Of a stretch of 64,000 bases of DNA, positions 18,011 to 27,326 are shown piece after piece. Location of the stretch: NCBI RefSeq assembly GCF_001707825.1, contig NZ_LYBM01000030.1, positions 1-64,000 of the forward strand, read 5' to 3'. A model generated the notes under the pieces. That model searched no databases, was not told where the DNA came from, and saw nothing but the letters and a program-made list of their open reading frames with translations. The stretch comes from Veronia pacifica. Lineage in GTDB: Bacteria; Pseudomonadota; Gammaproteobacteria; Enterobacterales; Vibrionaceae. The number at the start of each line of letters is the position of its first letter. Positions within the stretch are counted from its first letter, which is position 1. Both the position numbers and the translations under genes were made by a program.

Positions 18011-18622
18011 ATGAGTTCTAAACGTCATGAGATTGTCGAAAAGAATGTCGGCCTGTTCGCCATACTAATGATTCTGGCCATCAGCGTCGGTGGTTTGGTT
18101 GAAATCACGCCGTTGATGTTTCAAAAACAAACCACAGAGCCAGTCACCAACTTGCGTCCTTACAGCGCGTTGGAAATGGAAGGCCGTGATATCTACATCC
18201 GAGAAGGGTGTAATGTGTGCCACAGTCAGATGGTTCGCCCTTTCCGTGCAGAAACAGAACGCTATGGTCACTATTCAGTTGCAGGTGAAAGCGTCTGGGA
18301 ACACCCCTTCCTTTGGGGTTCCAAACGAACAGGGCCTGACCTTGCCCGTGTCGGTGGTCGCTATTCTGATGAGTGGCACCGGGTACACCTGATCAACCCA
18401 CGCGATGTGGTGCCAGAATCGAATATGCCGGGGTTTCCGTGGTTAGCTGACACCATTCTTGATGGTGAGCTGTCAGGTAAAAAGCTGGCGTTGTTCCGCG
18501 ACAACTTCGGTGTTCCCTACACAGATGAACAAATTGCCAACGCTAAAGCGGAGGTAGCGGGCAAAACTGAAATTCAGGCCTTGATTGCTTATCTCCAGTC
18601 TCTTGGCCACGCGATGAAATAA
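18011..18622 (+). CDS. ccoO: cbb3-type cytochrome c oxidase subunit II
   Basis: Membrane-anchored monohaem cytochrome c subunit that passes electrons to CcoN. An N-terminal membrane segment (about 12-32) is followed by CNVCH (67-71), the covalent haem site, and a Met-containing segment near [11 protein letters not shown] that can supply the axial ligand. Length, 203 residues, is normal. GGGAGG is seven bases from the ATG at 18011; an ATG six bases earlier is less well spaced. It lies 12 bases after ccoN. Confidence 0.95.
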   Translation: MSSKRHEIVEKNVGLFAILMILAISVGGLVEITPLMFQKQTTEPVTNLRPYSALEMEGRDIYIREGCNVCHSQMVRPFRAETERYGHYSVAGESVWEHPFLWGSKRTGPDLARVGGRYSDEWHRVHLINPRDVVPESNMPGFPWLADTILDGELSGKKLALFRDNFGVPYTDEQIANAKAEVAGKTEIQALIAYLQSLGHAMK

Positions 18623-18631
18623 GGAGTTCTC

Positions 18632-18793
18632 ATGGCAATGTTTAATGCAATTTGGACGCTGGTACTGTTCATCATGTTTGTAGGAATTGTTCTGTGGGCT
18701 TACAGCAGTAGTCGCAAAAAAGATTTTGAGGAAGCCGCCAATCTGCCCTTTGCAGATGAAGAACAGAAATTAAATAAAGATGGAGAGAAGTAA
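18632..18793 (+). CDS. ccoQ: cbb3-type oxidase subunit IV
   Basis: A 53-residue protein starting MAMFNAIWT with a single membrane helix (about 6-24) and an acidic, Lys-rich cytoplasmic tail. Size, topology and position between ccoO and ccoP identify it as CcoQ, which stabilises the oxidase complex. AAGGAG precedes the ATG. Its stop codon overlaps the ccoP start (TAATG). Confidence 0.9.
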   Translation: MAMFNAIWTLVLFIMFVGIVLWAYSSSRKKDFEEAANLPFADEEQKLNKDGEK

Positions 18794-19767
18794 TGACTAC
18801 ATTCTGGACCGTTTTTATATCTGTGCTGACTCTGGGGACTATTTTTGGTTGCGGCGCCTTGGTGCTCTGGTGTAGCAAAGACTATGAAGGCCTGAAAGAT
18901 GGAGAGGATATGGGACACGAGTACGACGGTATTCGTGAATTGAACAATCCACTCCCTAAGTGGTGGTCATACATGTTTTGGATGACCATTGTATTCGGCC
19001 TTGTGTATTTACTACTCATGCCGGGGTTGGGCGGTTTCAAAGGCCTTCTTGGATGGCAAAGCTCCGCCCAAACAGTGAGAAGCCTTGAGGAGTCTCGCGA
19101 ATTCGCTAAAAACGCAGATCATGTTTATGACCAGTATCATCGAGAGCTTGAGTACAAGGAAAAGCTATATGGCAAAACCTTCCGTGCACTGGCATATGTC
19201 CCGAACACGGACCAGTTACTACCCATTGAAGCGATAGCTCAAAATCGGGAGGCGTTACGTGTGGGCGAGCGATTGTTTGCACAGAATTGCTCTCAATGTC
19301 ATGCCTCGGATGCCCGGGGGCAGTCAGGTTTTCCGAATCTAACCGACAAGGCATGGTTATACGGTGGCGCTCCTGCAAAAATTAAAGAAACCATTGTTCG
19401 GGGCCGCGTGGGAAACATGCCTGCGTGGCGTGACGTTATGGGCGAGGATGGCGTTAAAGAAGTGGCAGCGTATGCCCTGAGTCTGTCAGGCCGTAAGGTG
19501 GACGCAAAACTTGCTGCAAAAGGCAAAACCCGTTTTGTGGTTTGTGGTGCCTGCCACGGCACTGATGGTAAGGGCAATCCGGCCTTCGGTGCGCCTGACC
19601 TGACCGATAACGTCTGGCTTTATGGGGGATCGCGTCGAGCGGTAGAGGATACCATCAACTACGGCCGCCAAGGTGTGATGCCTGCGTGGAAAGATATTCT
19701 GGCGGAAGACAAGATCCAGTTATTGTCTGCCTATATCTGGCAACTCAGTCACCTCGAAAACCAGTAA
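18793..19767 (+). CDS. ccoP: cbb3-type oxidase diheme subunit III
   Basis: A 324-residue diheme cytochrome c subunit, the electron entry point of the cbb3 oxidase. Two N-terminal membrane segments (about 5-26 and 58-78) flank the CcoP N-terminal domain with the conserved DGIRELNNPLPKWW. Two cytochrome c domains follow, with CSQCH at 166-170 and CGACH at 251-255, each followed by a Met-bearing segment (GNMPAW, GVMPAW). It is the last structural gene of the operon and is followed by a hairpin with a T-tract. Confidence 0.95.
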   Translation: MTTFWTVFISVLTLGTIFGCGALVLWCSKDYEGLKDGEDMGHEYDGIRELNNPLPKWWSYMFWMTIVFGLVYLLLMPGLGGFKGLLGWQSSAQTVRSLEESREFAKNADHVYDQYHRELEYKEKLYGKTFRALAYVPNTDQLLPIEAIAQNREALRVGERLFAQNCSQCHASDARGQSGFPNLTDKAWLYGGAPAKIKETIVRGRVGNMPAWRDVMGEDGVKEVAAYALSLSGRKVDAKLAAKGKTRFVVCGACHGTDGKGNPAFGAPDLTDNVWLYGGSRRAVEDTINYGRQGVMPAWKDILAEDKIQLLSAYIWQLSHLENQ

Positions 19768-19802
19768 TAGTCCGAACGCTTCGAGGTTTTCGGGGCTTTT
19801 TT
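19755..19802 (+). terminator. terminator after ccoP
   Basis: CGAAAACC / GGTTTTCG, eight perfect pairs with a 22-base loop, followed by GGGG and CTTTTTTCTTTT. The left arm overlaps the ccoP end. It may attenuate rather than fully stop transcription into ccoH. Confidence 0.55.
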
Positions 19803-19828
19803 CTTTTGTCATCGGAGACGCTATTGAG

Positions 19829-20320
19829 ATGATACGACCTTGGTATAAGCAGTTTTGGCCTTGGTTTTTAATTGCCCTACCCGGCACTGTTGTTGTTGCC
19901 AGTCTTTTTACTTTTTACTTGTTCTCTAAGAACTCAGTTAGCTTGGTGACTGACGATTATTATAAGAAAGGAAAGAGCATCAACCGGGATCTGTCTAAAC
20001 TAAAGGCAGCAGATAACCTAAACATTCGGGCATCACTGACAGGAAATGAAAACCGGATGACGCTGCGACTGAATAAAGGCGCATTGCCTTTCTACCCGCC
20101 AATTCGCATTAAGTTTCAGCACAGAACATTACCTGAAAAAGATGTGATTAGAATGCTGTCACCGGATGCCAAGGGAAATTACCGATTTTCACTGGAGAAA
20201 GCTTTAACCGGCCCTTGGTTTATAGAACTGAGTGCCCACGACAACAGTTGGAAGCTGGCAAACCGCGCAAATTTTCCAACTACAGAAACCGTCACACTTT
20301 ATGGCCAAAATAAGGAATGA
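19829..20320 (+). CDS. ccoH: FixH family protein
   Basis: A 163-residue protein with one N-terminal membrane segment (about 11-33) and a periplasmic FixH domain. VTDDYYKKGKSIN just after the membrane segment is the family hallmark. FixH/CcoH assists maturation or stability of the cbb3 oxidase. The gene lies between ccoP and ccoI and overlaps ccoI by four bases (ATGA). Confidence 0.9.
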   Translation: MIRPWYKQFWPWFLIALPGTVVVASLFTFYLFSKNSVSLVTDDYYKKGKSINRDLSKLKAADNLNIRASLTGNENRMTLRLNKGALPFYPPIRIKFQHRTLPEKDVIRMLSPDAKGNYRFSLEKALTGPWFIELSAHDNSWKLANRANFPTTETVTLYGQNKE

Positions 20321-22695
20321 CAGAAAACTGCTATCACTGCGGAGAGCCTGTATTAACCGGTGACTCCTACCAAGTTGAGATCTTCAACGATATCAAGACT
20401 ATGTGCTGTCCGGGATGTCAGGCTGTTGCTGCCACAATAGTCGCCAGTGGATTGACGTCGTACTACCAGTACAGGACGGCTACTGCCGATAAATCAGACC
20501 TTGTTCCGGAAGAACTTCAGTCCTTCTCTCTGTACGATAATGACGATGTCCAAAAGGACTTTGTTTCTCAACGCGATAACGTTAACGACGTAATATTGTC
20601 TATTGACGGTATTTCCTGTGCCGCCTGCGCCTGGCTCATCGAGAAAAAGCTCTCAGGACAGAAAGGCGTCATCCGGATTCAGGTCAACTCCACCAATCAA
20701 CGAGCCAGTGTCAGCTGGGACCCCAACCAAACAAAGTTGAGCAAGATCCTCAGCTCAATTCATCGGCTGGGTTATCAGGCCGCCCCCTTTGAGGCAGATA
20801 ATCAGGAGATCATTTATCACAGACAAACAAAGCAGTACCTTTATCGCCTTGGTGTAGCTGGCTTAGCCACGATGCAGGTAATGATGCTGGCGTTTGCCCT
20901 GTATTTTGAAATATTCAGTGATATGGATGAAGCCTTCAGAAATTATCTCCGTTGGGTCAGCCTTATCTTTGCCACACCAGTGTTGCTTTACTCAGCCTTA
21001 CCTTTCTACATCAATGCATGGCGTAGTGTAAAAGCGAGAACCTTGGGTATGGATGTGCCTGTGTCTATCGCCCTGTTGTTCGCTTACTCAGCCAGTCTGT
21101 ATGCCACGGTTCAAGAAAAAGGTGAGGTGTTTTTTGAGTCTGTGGCAATGTTTACCTTCTTTTTGCTATTGGGACGTTTTCTTGAGCTGCGTGCCCGCAG
21201 AACCGCAGTTGCTGCAAGTGCGAATTTACTTAAGCTGATCCCAAAACTGGCAACCTTGATAGATGGCAGCCAATTGCCCGCCAAATCATTGCAACCGGGA
21301 GATAAGGTTCGCATCCTGCCAGGGGAAGCCGTGCCCGCTGATGGCGTGATCATCTCCGGTATCACTCAGATTGATGAGTCGATGCTGACAGGAGAATCCA
21401 TCCCAAAGAACAGGAGCGTGGGGGATAGTGTTTTCGCCGGGACGGTTAACATTGAGGGAAACCTTGACATTGAGGTGTCCAAACGTCGTCAGGATTCATT
21501 GATATCTGAAATTGTTCGACTGCAAGACGAAGCCCAGATGACCAAGCCTCGAATTGCAGAGCTGGCAGATGTGATTGCGCGCTATTTTATCGTCACCATC
21601 CTACTGGTATCTCTCTGCACATGGCTTTATTGGACTCAACAACAACCAGACGATGCTTTCTGGATAATGCTCTCTGTACTGGTCGCGACATGTCCATGCG
21701 CACTGTCACTGGCAACTCCTGCCGCCCTTACCTGTGCAACCAGCTCTCTCGGTAAGCTGGGTATTCTTCTGAGGCGAGGCCATGCGTTAGAAACGCTGCC
21801 GAAGGTGAATCGACTGATCATTGATAAAACAGGAACACTAACCGAAGGTAATATTGAGTTACAGTGTCACGAAATTTATATTGATAAACCTCCCGCGGAA
21901 TTACTGAGCATTGCATCTGCCTTGGAGTCATTTTCGAGCCACCCCATCGCCGCAGCATTTGCAGAGGTAACACCCAACCCAAATGTATCAGATGTTAGCA
22001 ATGATATAGGTTGTGGCTTAACGGGACGCTATCAGAATCAAACGTGGAAGATTGGTAAACCTGATTATGCATTGAGTGATACATCACTGTCAGAGGTTTC
22101 GAAGCATCAAGTGTGGCTTTCGTGTGAAGGTAATGCTATCGCGTCATTTCATCTCAGCGATCCCATCCGTGACAGCAGCTTTGCGCTGATTCAGTCGTTC
22201 AAAGAACAGAATATAGAGACCACAATATTAACCGGCGACAGCTCACAACACGCCATGCATGTTGCGGAAGAACTGGGTATTGATAATGTCGTTTCGGGGG
22301 TCACTCCCAAGGGTAAGCTTGAGTATCTTAACGAATTAGCACCGCATGACGTTGCGTTGATGGTAGGTGACGGCGTCAATGACGCACCGGTTTTAGCCGG
22401 TGCTCATCTATCCGTCGCCATGGGTGGAGGGTCAGATATCGCCAAAGCATCAGCCGATATGATCCTTTTGGGGGACGATTTACAAAGAATTCTCGATGCA
22501 AGAGCGCGTGCGATTAAAGTACGACGAATCATCAGACAAAATCTCGCTTGGGCACTTGGCTACAATATCATCATATTGCCTTTGGCCGTTTTGGGGTTTG
22601 TTGCCCCCTATGTTGCTGTGGCGGGTATGTCGGCCAGTTCGTTGATCGTAGTAGCTAACTCATTACGTCTACTGAAAGACCCATATGAAAAATAA
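20317..22695 (+). CDS. ccoI: copper-exporting P-type ATPase for cbb3 oxidase assembly
   Basis: A 792-residue P1B-type ATPase that moves copper across the inner membrane for insertion into CcoN. The N-terminus carries an extra Cys-rich metal site (C5, C8, C30, C31, C34), then a heavy-metal-associated domain with CAAC at 101-104. Eight membrane segments include CPC at 459-461. Catalytic motifs are TGES (in MLTGES), DKTGTLT (D503), the HP pair in SSHPIAAAF and GDGVNDAP. The Cys-rich N-terminus separates FixI/CcoI from CopA. It overlaps ccoH and is followed 14 bases later by ccoS. Confidence 0.95.
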   Translation: MTENCYHCGEPVLTGDSYQVEIFNDIKTMCCPGCQAVAATIVASGLTSYYQYRTATADKSDLVPEELQSFSLYDNDDVQKDFVSQRDNVNDVILSIDGISCAACAWLIEKKLSGQKGVIRIQVNSTNQRASVSWDPNQTKLSKILSSIHRLGYQAAPFEADNQEIIYHRQTKQYLYRLGVAGLATMQVMMLAFALYFEIFSDMDEAFRNYLRWVSLIFATPVLLYSALPFYINAWRSVKARTLGMDVPVSIALLFAYSASLYATVQEKGEVFFESVAMFTFFLLLGRFLELRARRTAVAASANLLKLIPKLATLIDGSQLPAKSLQPGDKVRILPGEAVPADGVIISGITQIDESMLTGESIPKNRSVGDSVFAGTVNIEGNLDIEVSKRRQDSLISEIVRLQDEAQMTKPRIAELADVIARYFIVTILLVSLCTWLYWTQQQPDDAFWIMLSVLVATCPCALSLATPAALTCATSSLGKLGILLRRGHALETLPKVNRLIIDKTGTLTEGNIELQCHEIYIDKPPAELLSIASALESFSSHPIAAAFAEVTPNPNVSDVSNDIGCGLTGRYQNQTWKIGKPDYALSDTSLSEVSKHQVWLSCEGNAIASFHLSDPIRDSSFALIQSFKEQNIETTILTGDSSQHAMHVAEELGIDNVVSGVTPKGKLEYLNELAPHDVALMVGDGVNDAPVLAGAHLSVAMGGGSDIAKASADMILLGDDLQRILDARARAIKVRRIIRQNLAWALGYNIIILPLAVLGFVAPYVAVAGMSASSLIVVANSLRLLKDPYEK

Positions 22696-22709
22696 GTACG
22701 GTAAGTGAT

Positions 22710-22883
22710 ATGGAAAGTTTATACATACTGATACCACTCGCGATCATTCTGGTTACCATCGCGGTGGGTATTTTCATCTGGGCGGTAAAATCTGAACAAT
22801 TTGAGGATTTGGAACGTCAGGGAATGAATATTCTGCTTGATGATGACGACAACAAAAAAAGTAAAAATGAGCCAGAACAATGA
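22710..22883 (+). CDS. ccoS: cbb3-type oxidase assembly protein
   Basis: A 57-residue single-span protein starting MESLYILIPLA, with a membrane helix at about 4-25, the AVKSEQFEDLERQG segment typical of CcoS/FixS, then an acidic tail. CcoS is needed for haem and copper insertion into the oxidase. Its stop overlaps the next start (ATGA). Confidence 0.92.
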   Translation: MESLYILIPLAIILVTIAVGIFIWAVKSEQFEDLERQGMNILLDDDDNKKSKNEPEQ

Positions 22884-23557
22884 TGACAATGTCTGGTGAC
22901 TTTCTCGCTGCATTGCTTATTGGCCTGTTGGGTGCCGGTCATTGCCTTGGTATGTGCGGTGGTATTGGTGCTGCAGTCTCGATGGCGACACCAGACTATA
23001 AAAGTAAATGGCCTTTTTTGTTCGGTTATAACCTCGGTCGCCTAGCCAGCTATGCCTTTGCAGGATTTATCCTGGGTGGGGCATTTTCCAGCGCTATTGA
23101 TATAGCCAATATCAAACATGGATTAGTCTGGCTGAGAATAGTCGCGGGTATCATGCTGGTGCTGGTCGCCCTGTATCTTGCCCGAATCTGGAATGGGCTT
23201 GCCTACATCGAGAGAATCGGAAAATACCTCTGGCGATTTCTGTCGCCTCTCACGACAAAACTGTTACCCCTGAAGAGTCCGTTATCAGCTGTTCCCTTTG
23301 GGATGGTGTGGGGATGGTTGCCCTGCGGTCTGGTATATTCTGCATTGAGTTGGTCAGCAGTCTCTGGCTCTGCATTTCAGGGAGGCCTGCTGATGTTATT
23401 TTTTGGATTAGGTACCCTGCCTGCTATGTTGGTTGTTGGCGGAGCAGCGGAAACGATGAAAACCTACCTCAACAATATGATGTTTAGACGTTTTTCCGCA
23501 TTAATAATGCTAGTGTACGGAATTGTTACCGCTTTCAATGCTGCAAAATTATTATAG
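22880..23557 (+). CDS. DsbD-like/sulfite-exporter-type membrane protein linked to cbb3 oxidase
   Basis: A 225-residue protein with about six membrane segments. The first contains GAGHCLGMCGG, the conserved His/Met/Cys motif of the DsbD_2 (cytochrome c biogenesis transmembrane) and TauE/SafE-like group often found after ccoS. A second glycine/cysteine segment, WGWLPCGLVYS, is also typical. A role in copper or thiol handling during oxidase maturation is the usual proposal, not proven. It starts within ccoS. ATGs at 22880 and 22883 are both possible. Confidence 0.82.
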   Translation: MMTMSGDFLAALLIGLLGAGHCLGMCGGIGAAVSMATPDYKSKWPFLFGYNLGRLASYAFAGFILGGAFSSAIDIANIKHGLVWLRIVAGIMLVLVALYLARIWNGLAYIERIGKYLWRFLSPLTTKLLPLKSPLSAVPFGMVWGWLPCGLVYSALSWSAVSGSAFQGGLLMLFFGLGTLPAMLVVGGAAETMKTYLNNMMFRRFSALIMLVYGIVTAFNAAKLL

Positions 23558-23622
23558 GTGTGTCGCATTTTCCACACACTAAGTGGTAATATAAACGCAT
23601 CCTCATCAAGACCCGCAAACGT

Positions 23623-24363
23623 ATGAAAAACACAATAGCCACCTTCAAACGTTCTACATCCGGCACCTGTCCAACCATTCATTGCCAAAATTGCAGTATC
23701 AGTCAGCTCTGTATCCCTTTCACACTCGATGAACAAGAGCTCGACCAACTGGATGACATTATTGAACGGAAAAAACCCGTTCAAAAAGGACAGACACTGT
23801 TCAAAGCTGGTGATGGTCTACAGGCTCTCTATGCAATACGCTCGGGCAGTATCAAAAGCTACACCATTACAGAGCAAGGTGAAGAACAGATAACAGGCTT
23901 CCACCTCGCTGGCGATCTTGTTGGCTTTGATGCCATAACAGAAATGAGCCATCCAAGCTTTGCGCAGGCTTTAGAAACGTCAATGGTGTGCGAGATCCCT
24001 TATGAAGTGCTGGATGAACTATCTGGACAAATGCCGAAGCTTCGACAACAAATCATGCGTTTGATGAGTAGCGAGATAAAATCTGACCAGAATATGATCT
24101 TGTTACTCTCGAAGAAAAATGCGGAAGAGCGACTCGCAGCCTTCTTATACAGTTTGTCTACCCGCTTTGGCGAACGAGGATTCTCAGCCCGGGAGTTTCG
24201 CCTGACGATGACCCGCGGCGAGATAGGTAATTATCTCGGTTTGACGGTAGAAACTATCAGTCGTTTATTGGGTCGCTTCCAAAAAAGTGACTTGCTGGCA
24301 GTGAATGGTAAATACATCACTATTCTAGATAATGAAAAAATGCGTGATCTTGCAGGATATTAA
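23623..24363 (+). CDS. fnr: oxygen-sensing transcription regulator FNR
   Basis: A 246-residue CRP/FNR-family global regulator of anaerobic metabolism. The N-terminal cluster has C16, C21, C24 and C30; the last three plus C123 match the four [4Fe-4S] ligands of Escherichia coli FNR. A cyclic-nucleotide-binding-like barrel (about 30-150), a dimerisation helix and a C-terminal helix-turn-helix with [14 protein letters not shown] follow; the E, S and R of the recognition helix are those that read TTGAT half-sites. The sequence is nearly identical in motif regions to enterobacterial FNR, so cluster chemistry is expected to be conserved. A strong terminator follows. Confidence 0.97.
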   Translation: MKNTIATFKRSTSGTCPTIHCQNCSISQLCIPFTLDEQELDQLDDIIERKKPVQKGQTLFKAGDGLQALYAIRSGSIKSYTITEQGEEQITGFHLAGDLVGFDAITEMSHPSFAQALETSMVCEIPYEVLDELSGQMPKLRQQIMRLMSSEIKSDQNMILLLSKKNAEERLAAFLYSLSTRFGERGFSAREFRLTMTRGEIGNYLGLTVETISRLLGRFQKSDLLAVNGKYITILDNEKMRDLAGY

Positions 24364-24396
24364 TCGCTAAGCTTCTGTTAAAAATCGTTTTTATTG

Positions 24397-24425
24397 AATG
24401 GCGCCCTGTGCGCCATTTTTGTTTT
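24397..24425 (+). terminator. rho-independent terminator of fnr
   Basis: Eight-pair GC-rich stem (AATGGCGC / GCGCCATT) with a five-base loop, followed by TTTTTGTTTT, about 35 bases past the fnr stop. Confidence 0.88.
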
Positions 24426-24515
24426 CTCTCACATATCGCTCACAATGTCTCAAACAAATGAGCAGAACTACGTTAAATTAAGGGTAAGACTCATTTTGTT
24501 GTTCAGGAGACCAAG

Positions 24516-25469
24516 ATGGACAGATATACCAATATACTTGTCGCCATCGCAGCCGAGCAGGAGGAACAGCCTGCCCTGTCCCGTGCTATCCTGATAGCAC
24601 GTAAATCCGCTTCTCCCGTTAAACTGACATTATTCCTCGCCATTTATGATTTGTCCTATGAAATGACATCCATGCTGTCTTCTGATGAAAGACAGGCTAT
24701 GCGCTCTGGTGTGGTCAAACAACGTGAGGAGTGGCTGGAATCGCTGCTGGCGGAGCAGGACACGACACACATCGACATTCAACGACATGTTGTCTGGCAT
24801 AACCGTCCTTATGAAGCGCTAATCGGTAAAGTGTTTGATGATAATCACGATCTACTGGTCAAAGCTACGCACATGCATGACAAATTAGGGTCAGTGATTT
24901 TTACCCCCACAGACTGGCATCTACTTCGAAAATGTCCCTGCCCTGTTCTTTTGGTTAAAGAACACGGTTGGCCTGAAAACGGAAAAATTCTTACTGCGGT
25001 AAATGTGTCATCAGACAATGAAGCGCATATCGACCTCAATGACAAGTTGATCTCTGAATCTAATGCCATTGCGTCACTGCTGAATGCTGAGGTGCACCTG
25101 GTTAATGCTTACCCTGCTACACCAGTAAATATTACCGTTGAGCTCCCTGAATTTGATCCTTCTTCATACACAGATGCGGTGCGTGGTCATCATTTATTAA
25201 CGATGAAAACATTGCGTCAGAAACATTCTATCAATGATGACCTGACCCACGTTGAGGAAGGTCTGCCTGAAGATGTGATCCCTGAGGTAGCAAAAAAATT
25301 AGATGCTGAGCTTGTCATTCTTGGTACCACTGGCCGCAGTGGTCTCTCAGCAGTGTTCATTGGAAATACCGCGGAACACACCATAGACCAGTTAGATTGT
25401 GATTTATTGGCAATCAAACCTGATGGTTATGTGAGTCCTCTGGCTCCTGCATCGGTAGAGAGAGATTAG
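24516..25469 (+). CDS. uspE: universal stress protein E
   Basis: A 317-residue cytoplasmic protein made of two tandem Usp domains (about 1-150 and 155-305). The second carries GTTGRSGLSAVFIGNTAEH, a variant of the nucleotide-binding G-2x-G-9x-G motif. UspE proteins act in stress resistance, motility and adhesion. The position directly after fnr is conserved in gammaproteobacteria. CAGGAGA spaced seven bases from ATG supports the start. Confidence 0.93.
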   Translation: MDRYTNILVAIAAEQEEQPALSRAILIARKSASPVKLTLFLAIYDLSYEMTSMLSSDERQAMRSGVVKQREEWLESLLAEQDTTHIDIQRHVVWHNRPYEALIGKVFDDNHDLLVKATHMHDKLGSVIFTPTDWHLLRKCPCPVLLVKEHGWPENGKILTAVNVSSDNEAHIDLNDKLISESNAIASLLNAEVHLVNAYPATPVNITVELPEFDPSSYTDAVRGHHLLTMKTLRQKHSINDDLTHVEEGLPEDVIPEVAKKLDAELVILGTTGRSGLSAVFIGNTAEHTIDQLDCDLLAIKPDGYVSPLAPASVERD

Positions 25470-25490
25470 TCTGGGAGCGACCTGACGAAG

Positions 25491-25510
25491 ATAGCCTCTA
25501 GTGAGGCTAT
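25491..25510. terminator. hairpin between convergent uspE and ttcA
   Basis: Perfect eight-base stem ATAGCCTC / GAGGCTAT with a TAGT loop. No T-run follows on either strand, so termination, if any, may be weak or factor-dependent. Confidence 0.4.
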
Positions 25511-25601
25511 CCGGTGAAAGTGTCTTGAGCTGAAATGTACTCTTTTGACGATAAAATGATGACTTACCAGCGGCAGCAAAGCCGATTACTGTGGATATAA
25601 G

Positions 25602-26495
25602 TCAGACATTCGTCACATCAATAAACATCGATTCATCAATGTTTGTCGATGATACCGTCGCCTCACTGAACGCATATTCTTGTCTTTTTTCCGTTCGATC
25701 AATCGGTAAATTAACGAAATCAAACAGTTCTTTATCTGCTAGCTGGCTTGGGCTGACATTTTGTATAGATTTGAAAATACTCTCAACCCTACCCGGTGTC
25801 TTTCTATCCCAGTCAACTAACATTGCTTTAATTGACTGACGCTGAAGGTTTTCCTGTGAGCCACAAAGATTACATGGGATGATCGGGAAAGCTTTGTGTT
25901 CCGCATACTGAATCAGGTCTTTCTCCCGACAGTATGTCAGTGGACGGATAACGACATTACGACCATCATCAGAACGCAGTTTTGGTGGCATGGCTTTTAG
26001 GCGCGCACCATGAAACATATTAAGGAACATTGTCTCTACAATGTCGTCAAGATGATGACCCAGAGCTATTTTCGTTGCACCAATTTTTTCAGCAAACGAA
26101 TACAAGGTACCGCGACGTAAACGAGAGCATAAACCGCAAGTGGTTTTTCCTTCTGGCACCTTCTCTTTCACAACTGAATATGTGTCTTTATCAACTATGT
26201 AGTAAGGAATATTCAGAGACTCAAAGTATTCAGGCAAGATATGTTCAGGAAAACCAGGTTGTTTCTGATCAAGGTTCACTGCGACAACCTCGAAATTGAC
26301 TGGCGCTGACTCTTTTAGCCTTAGCAGAATATCCAACATTGCAAACGAGTCTTTACCACCACTGATGCATGCCATTACAACATCATTTTCTTCGATCATG
26401 TTGTAATCAATGATGGCATTGCCAACGTTTCTTCTCAGCCGTTTCTGAAGTTTGTTGAATTCAAGTGTTTCTTTTCTGGTGTCTTGTTGACTCAT
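25602..26495 (-). CDS. ttcA: tRNA 2-thiocytidine(32) synthetase
   Basis: A 297-residue PP-loop ATPase that thiolates cytidine 32 of certain tRNAs with the help of a [4Fe-4S] cluster. The PP-loop SGGKDS is at 45-50. Cys pairs CGLC (about 121-124) and CNLC (about 212-215) are the family's cluster-binding and catalytic cysteines. [15 protein letters not shown] is also a signature. Length is normal apart from a slightly longer C-terminus. It is convergent with uspE, as in many vibrios. Confidence 0.95.
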   Translation of the reverse strand: MSQQDTRKETLEFNKLQKRLRRNVGNAIIDYNMIEENDVVMACISGGKDSFAMLDILLRLKESAPVNFEVVAVNLDQKQPGFPEHILPEYFESLNIPYYIVDKDTYSVVKEKVPEGKTTCGLCSRLRRGTLYSFAEKIGATKIALGHHLDDIVETMFLNMFHGARLKAMPPKLRSDDGRNVVIRPLTYCREKDLIQYAEHKAFPIIPCNLCGSQENLQRQSIKAMLVDWDRKTPGRVESIFKSIQNVSPSQLADKELFDFVNLPIDRTEKRQEYAFSEATVSSTNIDESMFIDVTNV

Positions 26496-26681
26496 GCTGA
26501 CTTCTCATGCTCCCGGCGTTAACACCGCTTACAATTTTTATGGTTGGATATATTTAAGGGGGCGGATTATACGGATTTTTACTTAAGGTGAAAACAATTC
26601 TCTCCCTGATGCTGGGTTGCGGCTACCCAAAGACGGTGCTGATGAAAAATAGCCCGCCTACTTGTTTCGTTAAATGCTATG

Positions 26682-27326
26682 TCAGTCTCTCGGGATCCAA
26701 GGGGTAATTTTTACCGGGGGTGATGTAAACAGTACCCTCTCATTTTTACTCAGAATATCAGGGTGTAGGATGGCCATCTTATTTTTCACATCAATTATAT
26801 TTCCTGTGTTGGTCGTTAAATGATTCACAGGCTGGCTAAAGTGCACAGTGACGCCTTTTACTTCTGGCATAAACCATGAGGACAACATACCGCCAAGGTC
26901 AGCCATCATGGCGTTCATTTGCGGTAATATGTCAACCAGTTGTTGATGCGATATGCCTTGTGAAAACGTATCGGTTGTCATCACCTGATAGGATATATCA
27001 CAGGGAATATCCCCATCGGTGACGATAAAGACGTCAGGGTTTACTTTTTTTAAGTGGCGGTCTATTGGCAGCAGCAATTCCTGAGATTCAGGGACAGAAA
27101 TTGCTTCGTAATTGTCTTTTTTGGTCATCCACGCCTTGGTTATCCGGCATACCTCGCCAGTATTAGGGGAAACCATAAAATAACCCACTTTGACTGCCGG
27201 ATGATCGACACCCTGATTATGTTTGAGCTGGGCGTAGAGCTTACTATAACTGAACGTTAGCTGAGTTGCCGAGGCGCAGGGAGCGAATAGAAGAGCCACC
27301 AGCAAAGCCGCTATACGTTTGCTCAT
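26682..27326 (-). CDS. DUF2987 domain protein, secreted
   Basis: A 214-residue protein whose first about 20 residues (MSKRIAALL to CASA) form a cleavable signal peptide, followed by a DUF2987 domain with TFSYSKLYAQLKHN near its start. The ATG at 27326 is preferred over 27338 because GGAGA is seven bases away and relatives start at MSK. It overlaps the Bax-like gene stop by four bases. Function unknown; an envelope location is inferred. It is the last gene of a three-gene leftward operon. Confidence 0.75.
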   Translation of the reverse strand: MSKRIAALLVALLFAPCASATQLTFSYSKLYAQLKHNQGVDHPAVKVGYFMVSPNTGEVCRITKAWMTKKDNYEAISVPESQELLLPIDRHLKKVNPDVFIVTDGDIPCDISYQVMTTDTFSQGISHQQLVDILPQMNAMMADLGGMLSSWFMPEVKGVTVHFSQPVNHLTTNTGNIIDVKNKMAILHPDILSKNERVLFTSPPVKITPWIPRD

